A DNA stretch of 64,000 bases from Heterocephalus glaber (Eukaryota > Chordata > Mammalia > Rodentia > Bathyergidae), in NCBI RefSeq assembly GCF_000247695.1, contig NW_004624734.1:8086633-8150632 (forward strand). The letters run 5' to 3'. How positions within the stretch are numbered: the first letter of the stretch is position 1; each line of letters starts with the position of its first letter. Under the pieces are notes generated by a model, which saw nothing but the letters and a program-made list of their open reading frames with translations, did not search any database and was not told the origin of the DNA. Below are positions 12,922-24,025 of this stretch, piece by piece. Both the position numbers and the translations under genes were made by a program.

Positions 12922-13326
12922 TGTCTTAATTACTCTCTCATTGCTGAGATGTGATACCTGACTCCCACAGCTTAAAGTAGAGGTTTATTTTGGCTCACAG
13001 TTTGTAGACGTTCTAGTCCATAGTCATCTGGCTCCAGGGCAGGGTGGCATGGCAGAGGGGCATGGCAGAGAGCGCTGCTCATGGCATGGTAGCAGGAAGC
13101 AGAGAGAGGGATCAAGGGAGGAGGAGGGACATAGACCCTTCTAGGCCATGCCTCAGTGACCACCTCCTCCCATCAGGCTTCACCTCCCAAGTCACATTTA
13201 GCTATAAACTCACCAGTGGACTAATCCACTGCTGAGTGTCACACAGCCATGATCCAGTCACCTCCTCAAAGCCCCACCTGTGAGTCCATGAGGCTTTAGG
13301 AGGACAGGCAGATATAAACCATAACA
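12922..13326 (-). mobile_element. Solo MaLR-type LTR
   Basis: The element begins TGTCTTAATTAC and ends ACCATAACA, and is flanked by the 5-base duplication TCATG (12917-12921 and 13327-13331). The inner sequence (TTTATTTTGGCTCACAGT, GTCACCTCCTCAAAGCCCCA) is the reverse complement of an MST/THE1-like LTR. No internal genes are present, so it is a solo LTR of an old ERVL-MaLR element. Confidence 0.8.
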
Positions 13327-13829
13327 TCATGGAAAAGGGTTCAGAAAATGCTGTTGAGAGATCAAGGAAGAGAGGTAGGACCATATTATTTAAAGGAGAA
13401 AGGTAACTGCTAGATAGGAGAAATGAGCCTCATAACAAAACCAACGAAAACTAGTTGTGGAAGGTAAGAAAGGGAAGCAGAGAAAACATAAGCACTGTTT
13501 CCCCGCCCCTCATGCTGGAGCCCTGAGAGAGGTAACAGAGCTATTTATTGTACTAAAGCTCTAATGGCATAATACAGGCTTCTGAATTATTATAAGGAAA
13601 GTAACTACCTCAAAATGCACTTGAACCTGTAAGAGAATTCAACAAGTTAAATGCTTTTAAAGTTAATTTACAATACCCAAAAGTTTTCCTCTATGCAGAT
13701 GAGCCAGAGCACTAATAGAAGAATGCAATTAAAATACTTCTATGAAGCAGATTTTAAATTCTACTAAAGGAGAGCAAACGAGTCTGAAATGGCAAGACAT
13801 GCTGCATTGTGGAATAGTCACACGAATGG

Positions 13830-13960
13830 GGCATTTACCTCTGTGCTTCAGTTTCAGCATCTGCAAAATGGGTGTAATGATGATGACAACAATGAGGATG
13901 ATAGCTTCTCATAGGGCTGTGACCAGGGTTAGCGTAAGAGCCTCAGTATTTGTGAAGCTT
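13830..13960 (-). mobile_element. MIR SINE
   Basis: CTTCAGTTTCAGCATCTGCA and CTCATAGGGCTGTGACCAGG are reverse-complement MIR core motifs. The insert ATGATGATGACAACAATGA is typical of the variable MIR region. Confidence 0.65.
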
Positions 13961-14824
13961 TTCAGAGGCAAACAGAGGGACAGAACGTGGTTAGATAAAG
14001 AGAAGGCCCCGTTATAATAAAGATGCAGTGTTTCCCAGACTAATTTACAAGTGTAAGCGAAATACAATAAAACAAGATTTAAAGGGAGAGTTTTGTTATC
14101 TGGACACTGTGATCCCAAACTTAAAAGGGACATTTCCTGTGCGAGTGAAGAAGCTGGGGAGGCAGTGCCAGGAAGAGCTAGGACAGGGGCATCCGAGGTG
14201 TGAACTTCGCCGGGTGACTCCTGGGGTCAGAGCAGGGTGGAAGGGCGGCGGATGCGACCCCAGGTGACCAGTGCGGGGGCTAGACTGTGCCCCAGGTATT
14301 CAGCTTCGGCATAAGGTTATCGTCTGCTGATGGCATTGATGAGCTGAATGGAAGAAGGTCTCTTTGAGCTCCCCTTTCTTCTCCAGAGCAGGAGACAAAG
14401 CCCCGTGTGGAAGGTGCCCTCCCTGTACCAGTGGGAAACTCATACTCATCACCAGGGGCAGGAACCAAGGCCAAGAGAAACCTGTATCTCTCAGTTTCCC
14501 CCGTGGTTAGCTGTCTCCGTCCACGTGCCCTGCCTCGCCACATCTCCACAATTTGCGGCTCTTTGTCCAACTCCGAGCGTTCCTCGGCCTTTCTTTGGGT
14601 CTTCATTTCCTTGTGAGGGCTTCTGTGTCACACAAACCTTATACTGAATTCATGCATGTGCTTCTCGTCTATAAAGATGTATTTTGCCAATTGAACACTA
14701 AGAGAGTAGACATAAAATGCTGTGTCCCCATCAAGGTGACCTTTCAAGGCTGGTGAAGGATACCCTGGGCAAGAAACAGAACCATAACAACTGGCCAGCC
14801 ACTGGGAAACCAACCAGAAAGACA
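13961..14824. other. Unassigned intergenic DNA
   Basis: Mixed composition with short open frames only; no repeat family or exon recognised. Confidence 0.4.
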
Positions 14825-15080
14825 TTGGTTAGATAACTACTTCATTTCTCATGTGAAAATAAATTCCAGATGGATTAATGACTTAGACAAAGGAAATTAC
14901 AAAATACTAGAAGAAACCATGAAAAATATTATAATTTTGCATTAGCGAATTCCTTACTAAGAAAAACACAACCCAGAACAAAGGAAGAATCAATAAATGG
15001 GACTGTATGAAGAAAATGAAAAATTTCTGCATAGTAGGGGGGAAGAAAAGCTAAACTAAAACTACAAAGCAACTGCACCA
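14825..15080 (+). mobile_element. L1 ORF2 fragment
   Basis: AAATTCCAGATGGATTAATG ... TACTAGAAGAAACCATG ... AATAAATGGGACTG are landmark words of the 3' part of L1 ORF2. The copy is old and short. Confidence 0.7.
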
Positions 15081-15708
15081 CAATAGAAACACAAATAAGA
15101 ATGTGGGGAGACATTGGCCGAGGGCTCCTTTCCCAGTGCAGTGTGCGGATGTCCCCACAATTCCTTCCCCCCAGCCGCCAGGCTGTGTCCCAGACATGCC
15201 TTGCGAGCAGGATTCCTTGTGCCCCTTCTCCTGTAGGCTTTGCTAGGAAAAATGCCAGATTTGGTGGAATCCAATTTGCCTTATTTTCTAAACCTGACAG
15301 AAAAATGTTGCAGACAAAATGAGCATTACGAAAGAGGCTGCTGATTTTCACTTTGAATTCCTGATTGCAAATCTCAGAAGACCAGGGCTGGGCTGGGCAG
15401 TTCTCCTCAGTCCCCTAGAACATCTGTTTCCACGAGGTCCAAGCTGGGGAATTTCAGTCCCCTGTCCTCAAACTCCTGATGCTCTTTTCTCACACTCTGT
15501 GGGACCACAGAAGGCCTTCGACAGAACTGCAGCTTCCCGCACCAAAACCTTGCACTCGCCTGTCTGCATGTGTCTTCTCCTTCCTCCAGGGAGGCCGAGT
15601 CTCCTTCCCAGTAGCACACAGTGTTCTGGCGAAGTTTTCACAGCACTGCTCTGGGCTGGGCACTTAGGTGTCATCAAGTCTCCAGAGGAGGTTATTTCCC
15701 TACCAAAT
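15081..15708. other. Unassigned intergenic DNA
   Basis: Nothing recognisable; short overlapping open frames on both strands. Confidence 0.4.
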
Positions 15709-16045
15709 GTTTGCTGGGGCTGCCATAACAGAATGCCACTGACTGGGGGCCTAAAATGACAGAATCTTCTCATGTTCTTGGAGGCAAGAAGCCTGACAGC
15801 AAGGGGTGGGTGGGATTGGTCTCCTCTGAGGCCTCTCCTTGGCGTGAACATGGTGTCTCCTCACTGTGTCTCTACAAGGGCCTGTCTCTGGTGAGGACAC
15901 CAATCATATTGGACCGGGGCCACCCATATGGCCTCTTTGTACCCTAATCACTTCCACAAAGACCCTACGTCCAAATGCAGCTGCGTTCTGAGGTACTGAG
16001 GATTGTTTCTGAACATATGGACGGGTGGTAGGCAGAGTTCCGTCC
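15709..16045 (-). mobile_element. MLT1/MST-like LTR
   Basis: It starts TGTTTGCTGGGGCTGCCATAACAGAATGCC-like and contains the reverse complement of a MaLR LTR (GGCCTAAAATGACAGAA, TGTGTCTCTACAAGGGC, ACCCTAATCACTTCCAC). It is more diverged than the other LTR copies in the window. The right edge is uncertain. Confidence 0.55.
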
Positions 16046-16485
16046 AGAGCACCCACCCTGTGGTGCATTAGACCTTTCTCTTGCCATACCATGGGGCTAC
16101 TTCCTCCTCCACTTTGGTGACAATCTCATCGCATGAATGACTGAGGAGACAGCATCTCCCAGACAGGAACTACCTCTGCATCCTCACCACATCCTCCATC
16201 TTCCCCTACCTGTGTGCCTCTTCTCCTTCTGTTACAATGGAATGGCCAGAGGCTCTTTTCCCACCAAACACTGTTATTTTCTGCTCAATCAAAATGGAAT
16301 AGAGCTTTATTTGTAATGTCTTATAAGGAAAAGGTACTGTTTTGCATCTGTAATTAAGGTTGACATTAAAGCACTAAAAATAAATGTCTCTTACCCTCAA
16401 ATAAAAAATTGCAGTTGGTTCTCCATCCACTAACCTGAGTGTCTTCATTGCCAGTAACTTTGTACCTTAGTATTTAGCACCTATC

Positions 16486-16713
16486 CAGGGGTTGGCAAAC
16501 TATAGCCCATGACCCAAATAACACCAGTCACCTGTTCTTATAAATAAAGTTTTATTGGAACACAGTCAATCACATCACTGATGTTGTTCATCATTATGTT
16601 GTTATCACACAACAGTGGCAGCACTGAGTAGGTATAACAGAGACTACAGTGGCCTATAAAGCCAAAAATACTCTCTGGTCTTTCATGGAAAAATTTTCCA
16701 ACTTCTGACCTAG
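16486..16713 (+). mobile_element. hAT-Charlie nonautonomous transposon (MER58-like)
   Basis: It starts CAGGGGTTGGCAAACTATAG, contains AAATAAAGTTTTATTGGAAC, and ends near AACTTCTGACCTAG, an imperfect inverted repeat of the start. It belongs to the same family as 11600-11806, in the opposite orientation. Confidence 0.68.
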
Positions 16714-16719
16714 ACCTCT

Positions 16720-18269
16720 TAGCTTGATTGATTTCTCTGCATCCATTCTTGTCCCCTCTGATTCATTCTCCATGCAGAGCTGGAGGTGAGCCAGATCATA
16801 CTACTTCCTGGCTTGTAAAGGCTCTCAGCATAAAATCCTGCCCTGAACAGTAGGTCTTGCCTCTCTCACATCAGTTTACCCTCTAGGAAGGGGGGGCTTG
16901 TCTGTCAGGTACAAAGCCATCCTTCAGGGCTCAAATGGCATCACAACTGTGTCATCTCACCGCAGCCTCAGTGTCGCCTGAGTGTCGCCTTCTCTGATTC
17001 TAGAACCAGGCAATCCCAAAGTCTAAAAATAGAATGAGTGTTCCAGTGACCAGTAGTAGAGAGGCTGGTATAAGACAGAAGGGCAGAGGAAAGCAGAGAC
17101 ACAACAAAAAGTAACTTGGTTGTTTCAAGGTTATTTTTCTTGCCCAGGTTAAAGCAGAGGGAAAGTCCTCATCATGCTTATTTAGGGATTTGGCTATGAT
17201 CTCTGTTTCCCGATTTCTTGGAAGGCCAGATAAACAACTTAGTTGCAATCTAGTGATGAAAACATTAGCATGACTGACTCCATTTTGGTTTGGTCTGGTG
17301 GGACTCAGGCAGGAGCTCAGTCCTAACCAACAGCCTCCAGTACATTTTGTTTCACACTTCTTTGTAAGTCTCAGAGGAAATAACCTACATTGGCCACATA
17401 ACTATTTCATGGTAATTAGCTTTTAGCTCAGCTCTTGTTCTCCACCAAGAAAGTGATGAAGGTGCAGAATAGAGCTGGTGTGTCTCGGTCCCAAAGTGGG
17501 GCTAAGATCCCACTAAGACCCCACAGTGTGGCCTCAGCCTCCCATTGCCAACCAGTGGCAAATTACTTGGAGTCTTCTGGACCTGAAGGAATTGTGCACA
17601 TTTTCAAAAGCACTGAAAACTGGGATTAATGAAATTCAGGATGCAGTATTTACAGATCTGTCTTTGGGGAAGGGATCATCTAGAATTGTAAAGAGAAAAA
17701 TGTGCACGTGCAAGATCATGGTTTTCCGTACATGTTCGAAGGCCTTTGTTTCAGAAAGCTGCATGGCTATGCAGGTGCCTGCATCTCTGATTTAGCTTTT
17801 CCTGGTGTGAGGGAGCAGCAACTGGATGACTCCATCCCTATCAGGTAGCCTGAAGTGCCAGGGGCCAGGGTGCTTGTCACCCTGTTGAAAAGTCTCCCAG
17901 GAAAGCAGAAATGTTGAATGCAGGCAGTTGTAACTTGGAGCAAAAATCGACCTAATTATCTGTGATTATATGTCATGTTTGTTAAGGGAGCCCCTCAAAT
18001 GAGCCCATTGTTTGATTTTTTTTTAAAAAATAGAGCAAGTTGTATTGTTCTTGCAACATGCTTGCTCTCTGTGAGTGCAGACCAGCTGCCATTTTTTCCC
18101 TCCTGTTTAAATTATTCCAATAAAAAATAAAAGATCAGGCATGGCTGTGGTGTGTCTCTCAGTGTTTCCTCTCTCTCACAAAGTAAAATAATCATAGTGA
18201 AGTTTTTGAATTTTCCCCCTTAAGAACACTGTTAATGGTGCTTTCTACTAAAATAGAAAATACCACAGA
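16720..18269. other. Mostly unassigned; possible L2 and LTR remnants
   Basis: The part near 16740-17000 resembles an L2 3' end (TTCAGGGCTCAAATGGCATC). The parts near 17040-17420 (TGACTCCATTTTGG) and 17990-18170 (CTTGCTCTCTGTGAGTGCAG then AATAAAAAATAAAAG) have a loose LTR look. I cannot define ends for any of them. Confidence 0.25.
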
Positions 18270-18440
18270 GGAAGAATATTACAGTTTATTGAATCTACTG
18301 TATACCAGGCAGTTTTCATCTGTTAGTTGATTTAATATTCAAAGCCATATTATGAGAAAGGTTTTACTGTAACTATTTTATTATAGGTGAGGAAACTGAG
18401 GCTCTAAGTCAAACCCTTTCTCTGAGCATCTGAGTGAACT
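18270..18440 (+). mobile_element. MIR SINE
   Basis: TTTATTGAATCTACTGTATACCAGGC-like start and GGTGAGGAAACTGAGGCTCT core are classic MIR landmarks in plus orientation. Confidence 0.72.
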
Positions 18441-18477
18441 GCTGGGCTGGGTTCCCTGCCGGTGTGATTTGTTTTCT

Positions 18478-18600
18478 GCTCTGTGCATGACAGTGACTAA
18501 GGGCACCTGCGTTTGAATCCCGGACTATCCTGTCCTGCATGAGCATGTGCTATTCTTTCTAAGCCCTGTTATCTGTGTTTTGTAAAAGAGGCATCCTTAC
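18478..18600 (-). mobile_element. MIR SINE fragment
   Basis: GACTAAGGGCACCTGCGTTT then GAATCCCGGACTATCCTG resembles the reverse complement of the MIR 3' half. Adjacent to, and opposite, the MIR at 18270. Confidence 0.5.
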
Positions 18601-20163
18601 CATAAAATCTCAGAATCCCTCTTTCTGAGCCAAGCAGTTTGCGCTCATTTCTGGGCCAACCCCAGTCTCTCCTCCCAGACTTCTGCTCACTCTTAGAGCC
18701 CCCAGGACCTTCTTCACAGCCTCAATGCTACCCTCTTTCCAGAGAGTTCCAGGATAGCTCCTGCTCATACAAAGTCTTTCTTCCTCCCTTATTCTTTCTC
18801 AACTGGGCAGGTAAACTAGGAATAAAGGAGGTAGCAGGAGAAAGAATTCTCAAAGTCCCCCACAGTTGCCCATAGGAGGGACTAGATTTCTTTTTATTTA
18901 ACAAATCACAACTATGTGGCCTTGCATGAAGGACAGGTAGCCCCAGGTGAGAGAGCTAAATTGCTCTGCAAAATGGAGTAGGCGTGTTGGTGTTGATGTG
19001 TCAAGGATGCACCACGTGAAGGGAGGAGGGGATCTGCCAGGCAAAGCAGAGCACAGAAATATGTGGGGGACAGGACTTCCAGGGGTAGGGGTAGGGGTAG
19101 GGGTGGGGCTGTGTTATAACTAGAGTCACTGGGCTTTTTCAAAACAAGTGTCTGATCTCTCACTTTATGTTGTAGTCTGAATGTGAACCCATAAACCTTC
19201 CTGAACACTCACATGAATTCCCAGTGTGCCACGACAGTCTGTCATCTGGAGCCTCATAAAGAACTAAGACTCAGAGTGGTGCCCCAGATGGGGTGGGGTG
19301 GGTGGGATGCATGGAGGAACAGGATGCACTCGAATGAAAGAATAACATCATCTATGACCCAAATTAAGTCAGCAGATGCTGGAGCTCAAGGTAAAAGATG
19401 ATGGGAGAAGGATGAAATGACATTGGAATCCTTGGAGCACCATGAAGGAGATAAGAGTCGGGTGGGGATTCAAGCTAAATTCAGCTGAGTCTAAAAGGAC
19501 GCAATGCTCCAGCTGACACGAAGATACAGTGCAGGCAGAGGTTTCCATGATGGACCAGATGGGACTATAGAGTCATGATCATGTCTAGCATTCTTATACA
19601 AGATACACTAAATATGTGTTGTGTGCTCCTTGTAAAATGAAGATTTACTGTTACTCATGACTTTCAGGAGTCAGAGTAGAAGTAATAAGACACTCAGATA
19701 CACAATTTAGTACAGTCCAGCTAGTTGGGTGGTAAATGGGGGTGGCATCTTGGTGTCCTTGGTCAGTGGGTTGATGAAGCCAGTGTTGAGGGGACTTGAC
19801 ACCAGGTCAGAGCAGCATCAGTCAAGTTGCCCGGATTTTGGCCTTTTGGGGCCTCAAATAATTGGCATGTTGACCAATGAACCTGCTGTGTAAGTTCAAT
19901 GTCACTGGGCCAGGTTCCAAATTTGTTTCTAAATTTGACAAGTGAGAAATGCAAAGAGCTCTACCATATTACTTAAATATTTGGTTTAGGAGTTTCAAAA
20001 CCTATTGACTTTTTATCTTAAAACTATAAACAGTCATTATAGTAAAGTATTTGGGAGAGCATTTTCTTGAAAAATATATCACTTAAGTCTATAATTGTGT
20101 TTGGCATGGGAGGTTCATTCACTGACAATAACTTCACTGGGCTAGTTCAGGTTAACTTATTTG
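18601..20163. other. Unassigned intergenic DNA with a G-rich tract
   Basis: No gene or repeat family recognised apart from the G-rich tandem tract at 19081-19108. Confidence 0.4.
19081..19108. repeat. (AGGGGT)n minisatellite, G-quadruplex candidate
   Basis: Four AGGGGT units plus a fifth GGGG run give five consecutive G4 runs spaced by 1-2 bases. This is a strong pattern for an intramolecular G-quadruplex on the plus strand. Confidence 0.8.
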
Positions 20164-20168
20164 GTACC

Positions 20169-20503
20169 TGTATTAGTCAGTTTTCCTATTTCTGAACCCA
20201 TTACCCACAATTTAAAGGAAGAGAGGTTTAATTTGGCTCTTAGTTTCAGAGGATTCAGTTCATGGTTGGCAGGCTCCAAGGCAAGAACATCATGGTGGAA
20301 AGGTATGTAGAGCAAAGCTGTTCAGTTCATGGTGGCTCAGAAGCACAGCAGGGGAATGGTGCCAGAGAAGGGGAGAGGAATCAGACACAGACCTCAAGGC
20401 CAGGCATTTATAACACACTCAGATACACCAGGAAGTGTGCTCCACCAGTCTCCTGGAGAGATCCCAAAGCCAAACAGGTTGACACTGTACCCTAACAACC
20501 ACA
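20169..20503 (-). mobile_element. Solo MaLR-type LTR
   Basis: It begins TGTATTAGTCAGTTTTCC and ends CTAACAACCACA. The 5-base duplication GTACC flanks it (20164-20168 and 20504-20508). The inner sequence includes GAGGTTTAATTTGGCTC and TCAGTTCATGG, as in THE1/MST-like LTRs in reverse. No coding part is present. Confidence 0.78.
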
Positions 20504-20808
20504 GTACCGAAAGACAGGTTGGAATCTTTTGAACTGGCATTATCTCTTCAGAGGTCCTTCTTTAGAGGGGAAGAAAAGTTGTTTTGTAAGGAAATATAAT
20601 TATGATAACAAAGTAACTTTGAAAGTCAGTAAGATTTGTGGCCAAATGATGACATTGGCCTTATTTTCCAACCTATCCAACCTCCCCCCCATGAAACTTA
20701 GCAGAGCTACTAGAATACCAAAAGAAAAATTGATTAAAGTAGAAAAGGGAAAGTGAAAACCCCAGTAGAATGAAAAAATCAAAAGTATTTTTTAAAAATA
20801 CCAGATAT

Positions 20809-20914
20809 TGGGCTGGGGATTTAGCTCAGTGGTTTCACCACCTGCTGCACAAGTGCAAGGACCAGAGTTCGATCCCTGGTACCAAAACAAACAAACATAC
20901 AAACAAACAAAAAA
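20809..20914 (+). mobile_element. ID SINE (tRNA-derived) with target duplication
   Basis: GGGCTGGGGATTTAGCTCAG carries the tRNA A box, and GAGTTCGATCCC carries the B box. A tail of CAAACAAACATAC units follows. The 9-base duplication ACCAGATAT flanks it at 20800-20808 and 20915-20923. The unbroken duplication points to a fairly recent insertion. Confidence 0.85.
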
Positions 20915-21464
20915 ACCAGATATAGAAGATAGGCAAAGAAGATCCAATAGATGCGTAATATAATCCTCCTCCCCACCAAAGGAATTCAAGACAGTGGAAT
21001 AGAAATGATTAAAGAAAATTCTCCTAAAAACAAGAAGAGGATTTGAGCCCAAATATGTGAAGGAACAAATGACCAAGAACAGTCAATACCAAGGCAAAGT
21101 CTATTAAAATTATTAAATGATATAAAACAGAAATCTCTACAGCATAAGCTAAAAGATTAAGCAGTTTATATGGGGTTAAGTCTTTTCAGGATACTTTTAA
21201 ATTAAAACACAGTGGAGTAAATGGAATCACGTAGAATAGATACCCAAGAAAGAAAATGTGATCCAAGGATTTTAAAATTCATCCAAAGTGATCTTCAAGT
21301 ACCAAGGTCACAAAGTATGATGGAAATGACAGAAACCAAGGAACTTTGCTCCTGCATTCCTTCCCAAGTAATTCACTAAGCAAGCCGCAGACCATGAAGA
21401 AATATTTGGGAAGCTCTTCATTAGGATTAAGAGTAATTAAAGGAAATGAGGATGAAAACTACTA

Positions 21465-21845
21465 TATACAGCTTGGGTTATCATTTATCTGAAATGCTTT
21501 GGGATCAGAAGTGTTTTAGATTTTGGATTTTTTATTTTGGAATATTTACATACTCTGTATACAATTGAGATAACTTGACAATGAGACTCAAGTCTATAAA
21601 TGCAATTCATTTGTGTTTCATATGTATTTTATACCTGTAGCTTGAAGGTAATGTCAAATATTTTCAATAACTTTGTGCATAAAAGAAAGTTGTACACACC
21701 AAACCATTAATGTGACTATGATCTCCCAAATGAGGTCAGGTACAGCATTTTCCACTTGTGGTATTGTATCAGTGCTCAAAGAATTTCAGACTTTGGAGTA
21801 TACTAGATTTCAGATCTTTGGATTAGGGATGTCTAACCTCTATCT
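21465..21845 (+). mobile_element. TcMar-Tigger nonautonomous transposon (MER44/Tigger7-like)
   Basis: The ends TATCTGAAATGCTTTGGGAT and GATTAGGGATGTCTAACCTC, with inner TTTTAGATTTTGGATTTTTT and TTGGAATATTTACATA, match a known mammalian Tigger MITE with repeated 'ATCCGAAA'-type words. Confidence 0.62.
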
Positions 21846-21898
21846 GTAATATTCTCTGATAATGAAGATATAATTCAGCTATCAAAAATGGGGAGAGG

Positions 21899-21988
21899 AG
21901 CTGGAGATTTAGCTCAGTGGTTCTGCTGCCTGCCTCACAAGCACAAGGTCCCGAGTTCAATCCCCGGTACCAAAAAAAAAAAAAAAAA
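21899..21988 (+). mobile_element. ID SINE (tRNA-derived)
   Basis: GCTGGAGATTTAGCTCAGTG, CGAGTTCAATCCCCGGTACC and an A18 tail. A-rich/G-rich flanks GGGGAGAGGAG and GGGAAGAGAAT may be an imperfect target duplication. Confidence 0.82.
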
Positions 21989-22164
21989 AGGGAAGAGAAT
22001 AGTCAGAAGATAAGCCTGATGGATACCTTAAGGTATTATTTAGCACTTAAATGTTATCACTTTTGATGCTCTGGAAAGAAGGAGAAGGGGGGGAAGAAGA
22101 TGTTACTAATTCCAATATTGTTTATTATAGGGAACCAAAATATGTGCACCTTCCAACAGGCTGG

Positions 22165-22325
22165 CTAACAGTCACATGTGGCTATTTATACTTAGTTAAC
22201 ATTTATAAAAATTGACGCCCCGTTACTCACTCACACAAGCCACATTTCAAGTCCTGCATAGCTACATGTAGCTGTGGCTACCACACGGAACAATGCAGAT
22301 ACATCAAGAGGCCTTTGTACAGCAG
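22165..22325 (-). mobile_element. hAT-Charlie MITE (MER33/MER3-like)
   Basis: The words AGTCACATGTGGCTATTTA, AAGCCACATTTCAAGTCC and AGCTACATGTAGCTGTGGCT are typical of a hAT family built of ACATGTGGCT repeats. The exact subfamily is uncertain. Confidence 0.5.
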
Positions 22326-23147
22326 TACAACTGTCTGAAGTTTTCATAAAAACATAAGTGACGATATTACCCTGAAATATTAGGAACCATGGAAACAAAT
22401 GCAATGCCAAGGGGAAAAAGAATTTAGAAAACAGGCAGCATAGAGGAATATTTTATACATATATAAAGAAAAACAAACAATACTAAGACCAAATAAGTGA
22501 AAATGGGTTTAATTCACCAATTCAGAAAGCGCAATAAAATCCAATAAACATACACGTATGTTCTCCCTCCTCGCTCTATGTGAATGTATGAAACATATTT
22601 AGGAAACATCCCTAACACAAAGAAATTCAGATGGCGACAAAAACATGAGGCAAATGAGGATCAGTAGAAGCCAACACACAGCTTGTGATCTTGACACAGG
22701 CCATGGCGGAAATCTTTCCAAGAAACACTTAGAGACAAAGGCTCGCAGGCTGTGATTCACCAGGCATAAAATCAATATTCATAGGGCCAGTACTACGGCA
22801 ACTTTATGAAGCATAAGAGATTAAAAGAGAAGAAGGAAATACACCCCTCACAGGAAGCGTTTATGTAACTTTCCGGGCTAAGATAAATCAAATGGACAAA
22901 AATCAATGATTGAGATCATAGAAAGCCTAAGCATATTAACAGCAGAGCAGAAATTCTCTCCCTGTACCCAGCTGAGGGCAATCCCTTTTCAAATGTGCAT
23001 GGAACAGTCTCAAAACTTGAGCATATTAGGCCATGTGAATAATTAAGTAAATTAAATATAACATCTTGACTTCTGGGTCATAAAACTATAAATTAATAAC
23101 AAAACTTACAAACCGAAAGGCCCTTCTACTTGAAATTTTTCGGGAGA
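22326..23147. other. AT-rich intergenic DNA
   Basis: Some sequence, for example near 22430-22560 and 22840-23120, has the A-rich look of old L1 DNA in plus orientation, but I could not place it. Confidence 0.3.
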
Positions 23148-23219
23148 TGTTGCTGGGGGTTGAACCCAGGGTCTTGTGCTCACTAACCACACATTGTACC
23201 ACTGAGCTACATCCCCTAT
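23148..23219 (-). mobile_element. ID-like SINE fragment
   Basis: GTTGAACCCAGGGTCTTGTG and ACTGAGCTACATCCCC are the reverse complement of a tRNA-derived ID body, without a clear A tail. It is a different, older subtype from the copies at 20809 and 40176. Confidence 0.65.
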
Positions 23220-23247
23220 CTGAAAAATTCACGACACCTTCCTAAGC

Positions 23248-23372
23248 TGAGTGCAGTGGCACTCGCCTATAGTCCCAGTTACTTGGGAGGCTGAGGCAGG
23301 AGGATTGTGAACCACTGAAGCTAGCTACTCTGGGCAACACAGCAAGACCTTGTCAGAAAGGAAGGGAAGGAA
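23248..23372 (+). mobile_element. B1-like (7SL-derived) SINE
   Basis: GCTGAGTGCAGTGGCACTCG, CCAGTTACTTGGGAGGCTGA and GAGGCAGGAGGATTGTGA match a 7SL-derived monomer. An AG-rich tail follows. Confidence 0.8.
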
Positions 23373-23398
23373 AGACCTTCTTAAACATAGATCGAGGA

Positions 23399-23478
23399 CA
23401 GTGGTGGTGAACCTGTGGCTCCTGTGCCACAGTGGGCTGTTTGTAGCATTGAGAGGGCTAAAAGGTTCGCCATCACTG
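23399..23478 (+). mobile_element. Mini hAT element (URR1-like), 80 bases
   Basis: It begins CAGTGGTGGTGAACCT and ends AGGTTCGCCATCACTG, a 16-base terminal inverted repeat with two mismatches. Only about 48 internal bases remain, so it is a strongly deleted relative of 32933-33112. Confidence 0.6.
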
Positions 23479-23699
23479 GTCCAGGGCAAACCATGTAAGT
23501 CTGGAGGAAATAAGAAAAATGTGGAAGTTTTTGAAAATAATGGTAATGAAAAATGACACAGTAGAATCTGACATACAAGAAACGGTGAATATAAAAAAAT
23601 TTAGTCTTAAAAATCTATATGGAAATAAATCAGGCACACAAGCTTGAATATTGCAAGGCTTCTCTTCTGTGGAATCCCAAAGTATAAAGAACAAAATAA

Positions 23700-24025
23700 A
23701 AGATAATGGGAAGTAGGGAGATAGATTGTTCTCAAGGGGAAAGGAGATCAGGGGGTGGGGCGGGGAAAGAAGGAAAGGATGGAACAGGAGTTAGGCTGTG
23801 TCATGTAAATGTACCAACTCCACACAAGGAGTGCAAACGTTATGTGCAGCAGGTACAAAAAAAGAGGAAGGGCATGAAGAGATGGACAGAGGGGAAAGGG
23901 AGGGAAGGAAAGGGGATGAAAACACAGAATTAAGATGTATTATGCACAAGTGCCAATTCTCTACAAGGAATGTAAACATTGTGCACTACAAAGATGGGTC
24001 AATAAAAAAAGAAATTAAAATTTCT
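23700..24025 (+). mobile_element. Possible L1 3' UTR with internal duplication
   Basis: A purine-rich stretch contains two related units: CCAACTCCACACAAGGAGTG at 23815 and CCAATTCTCTACAAGGAATG at 23953. Each is followed by GTAAAC/GCAAAC-like and GTGCA words, and the second by an A-rich end. The layout suits an L1 3' UTR, but I am not certain. Confidence 0.35.

Noticed and set aside
20809..20914. tRNA gene
   Set aside because: It has tRNA-like A and B boxes but ends in a CAAA-rich tail with a target duplication and lacks a cloverleaf 3' half; it is an ID SINE.
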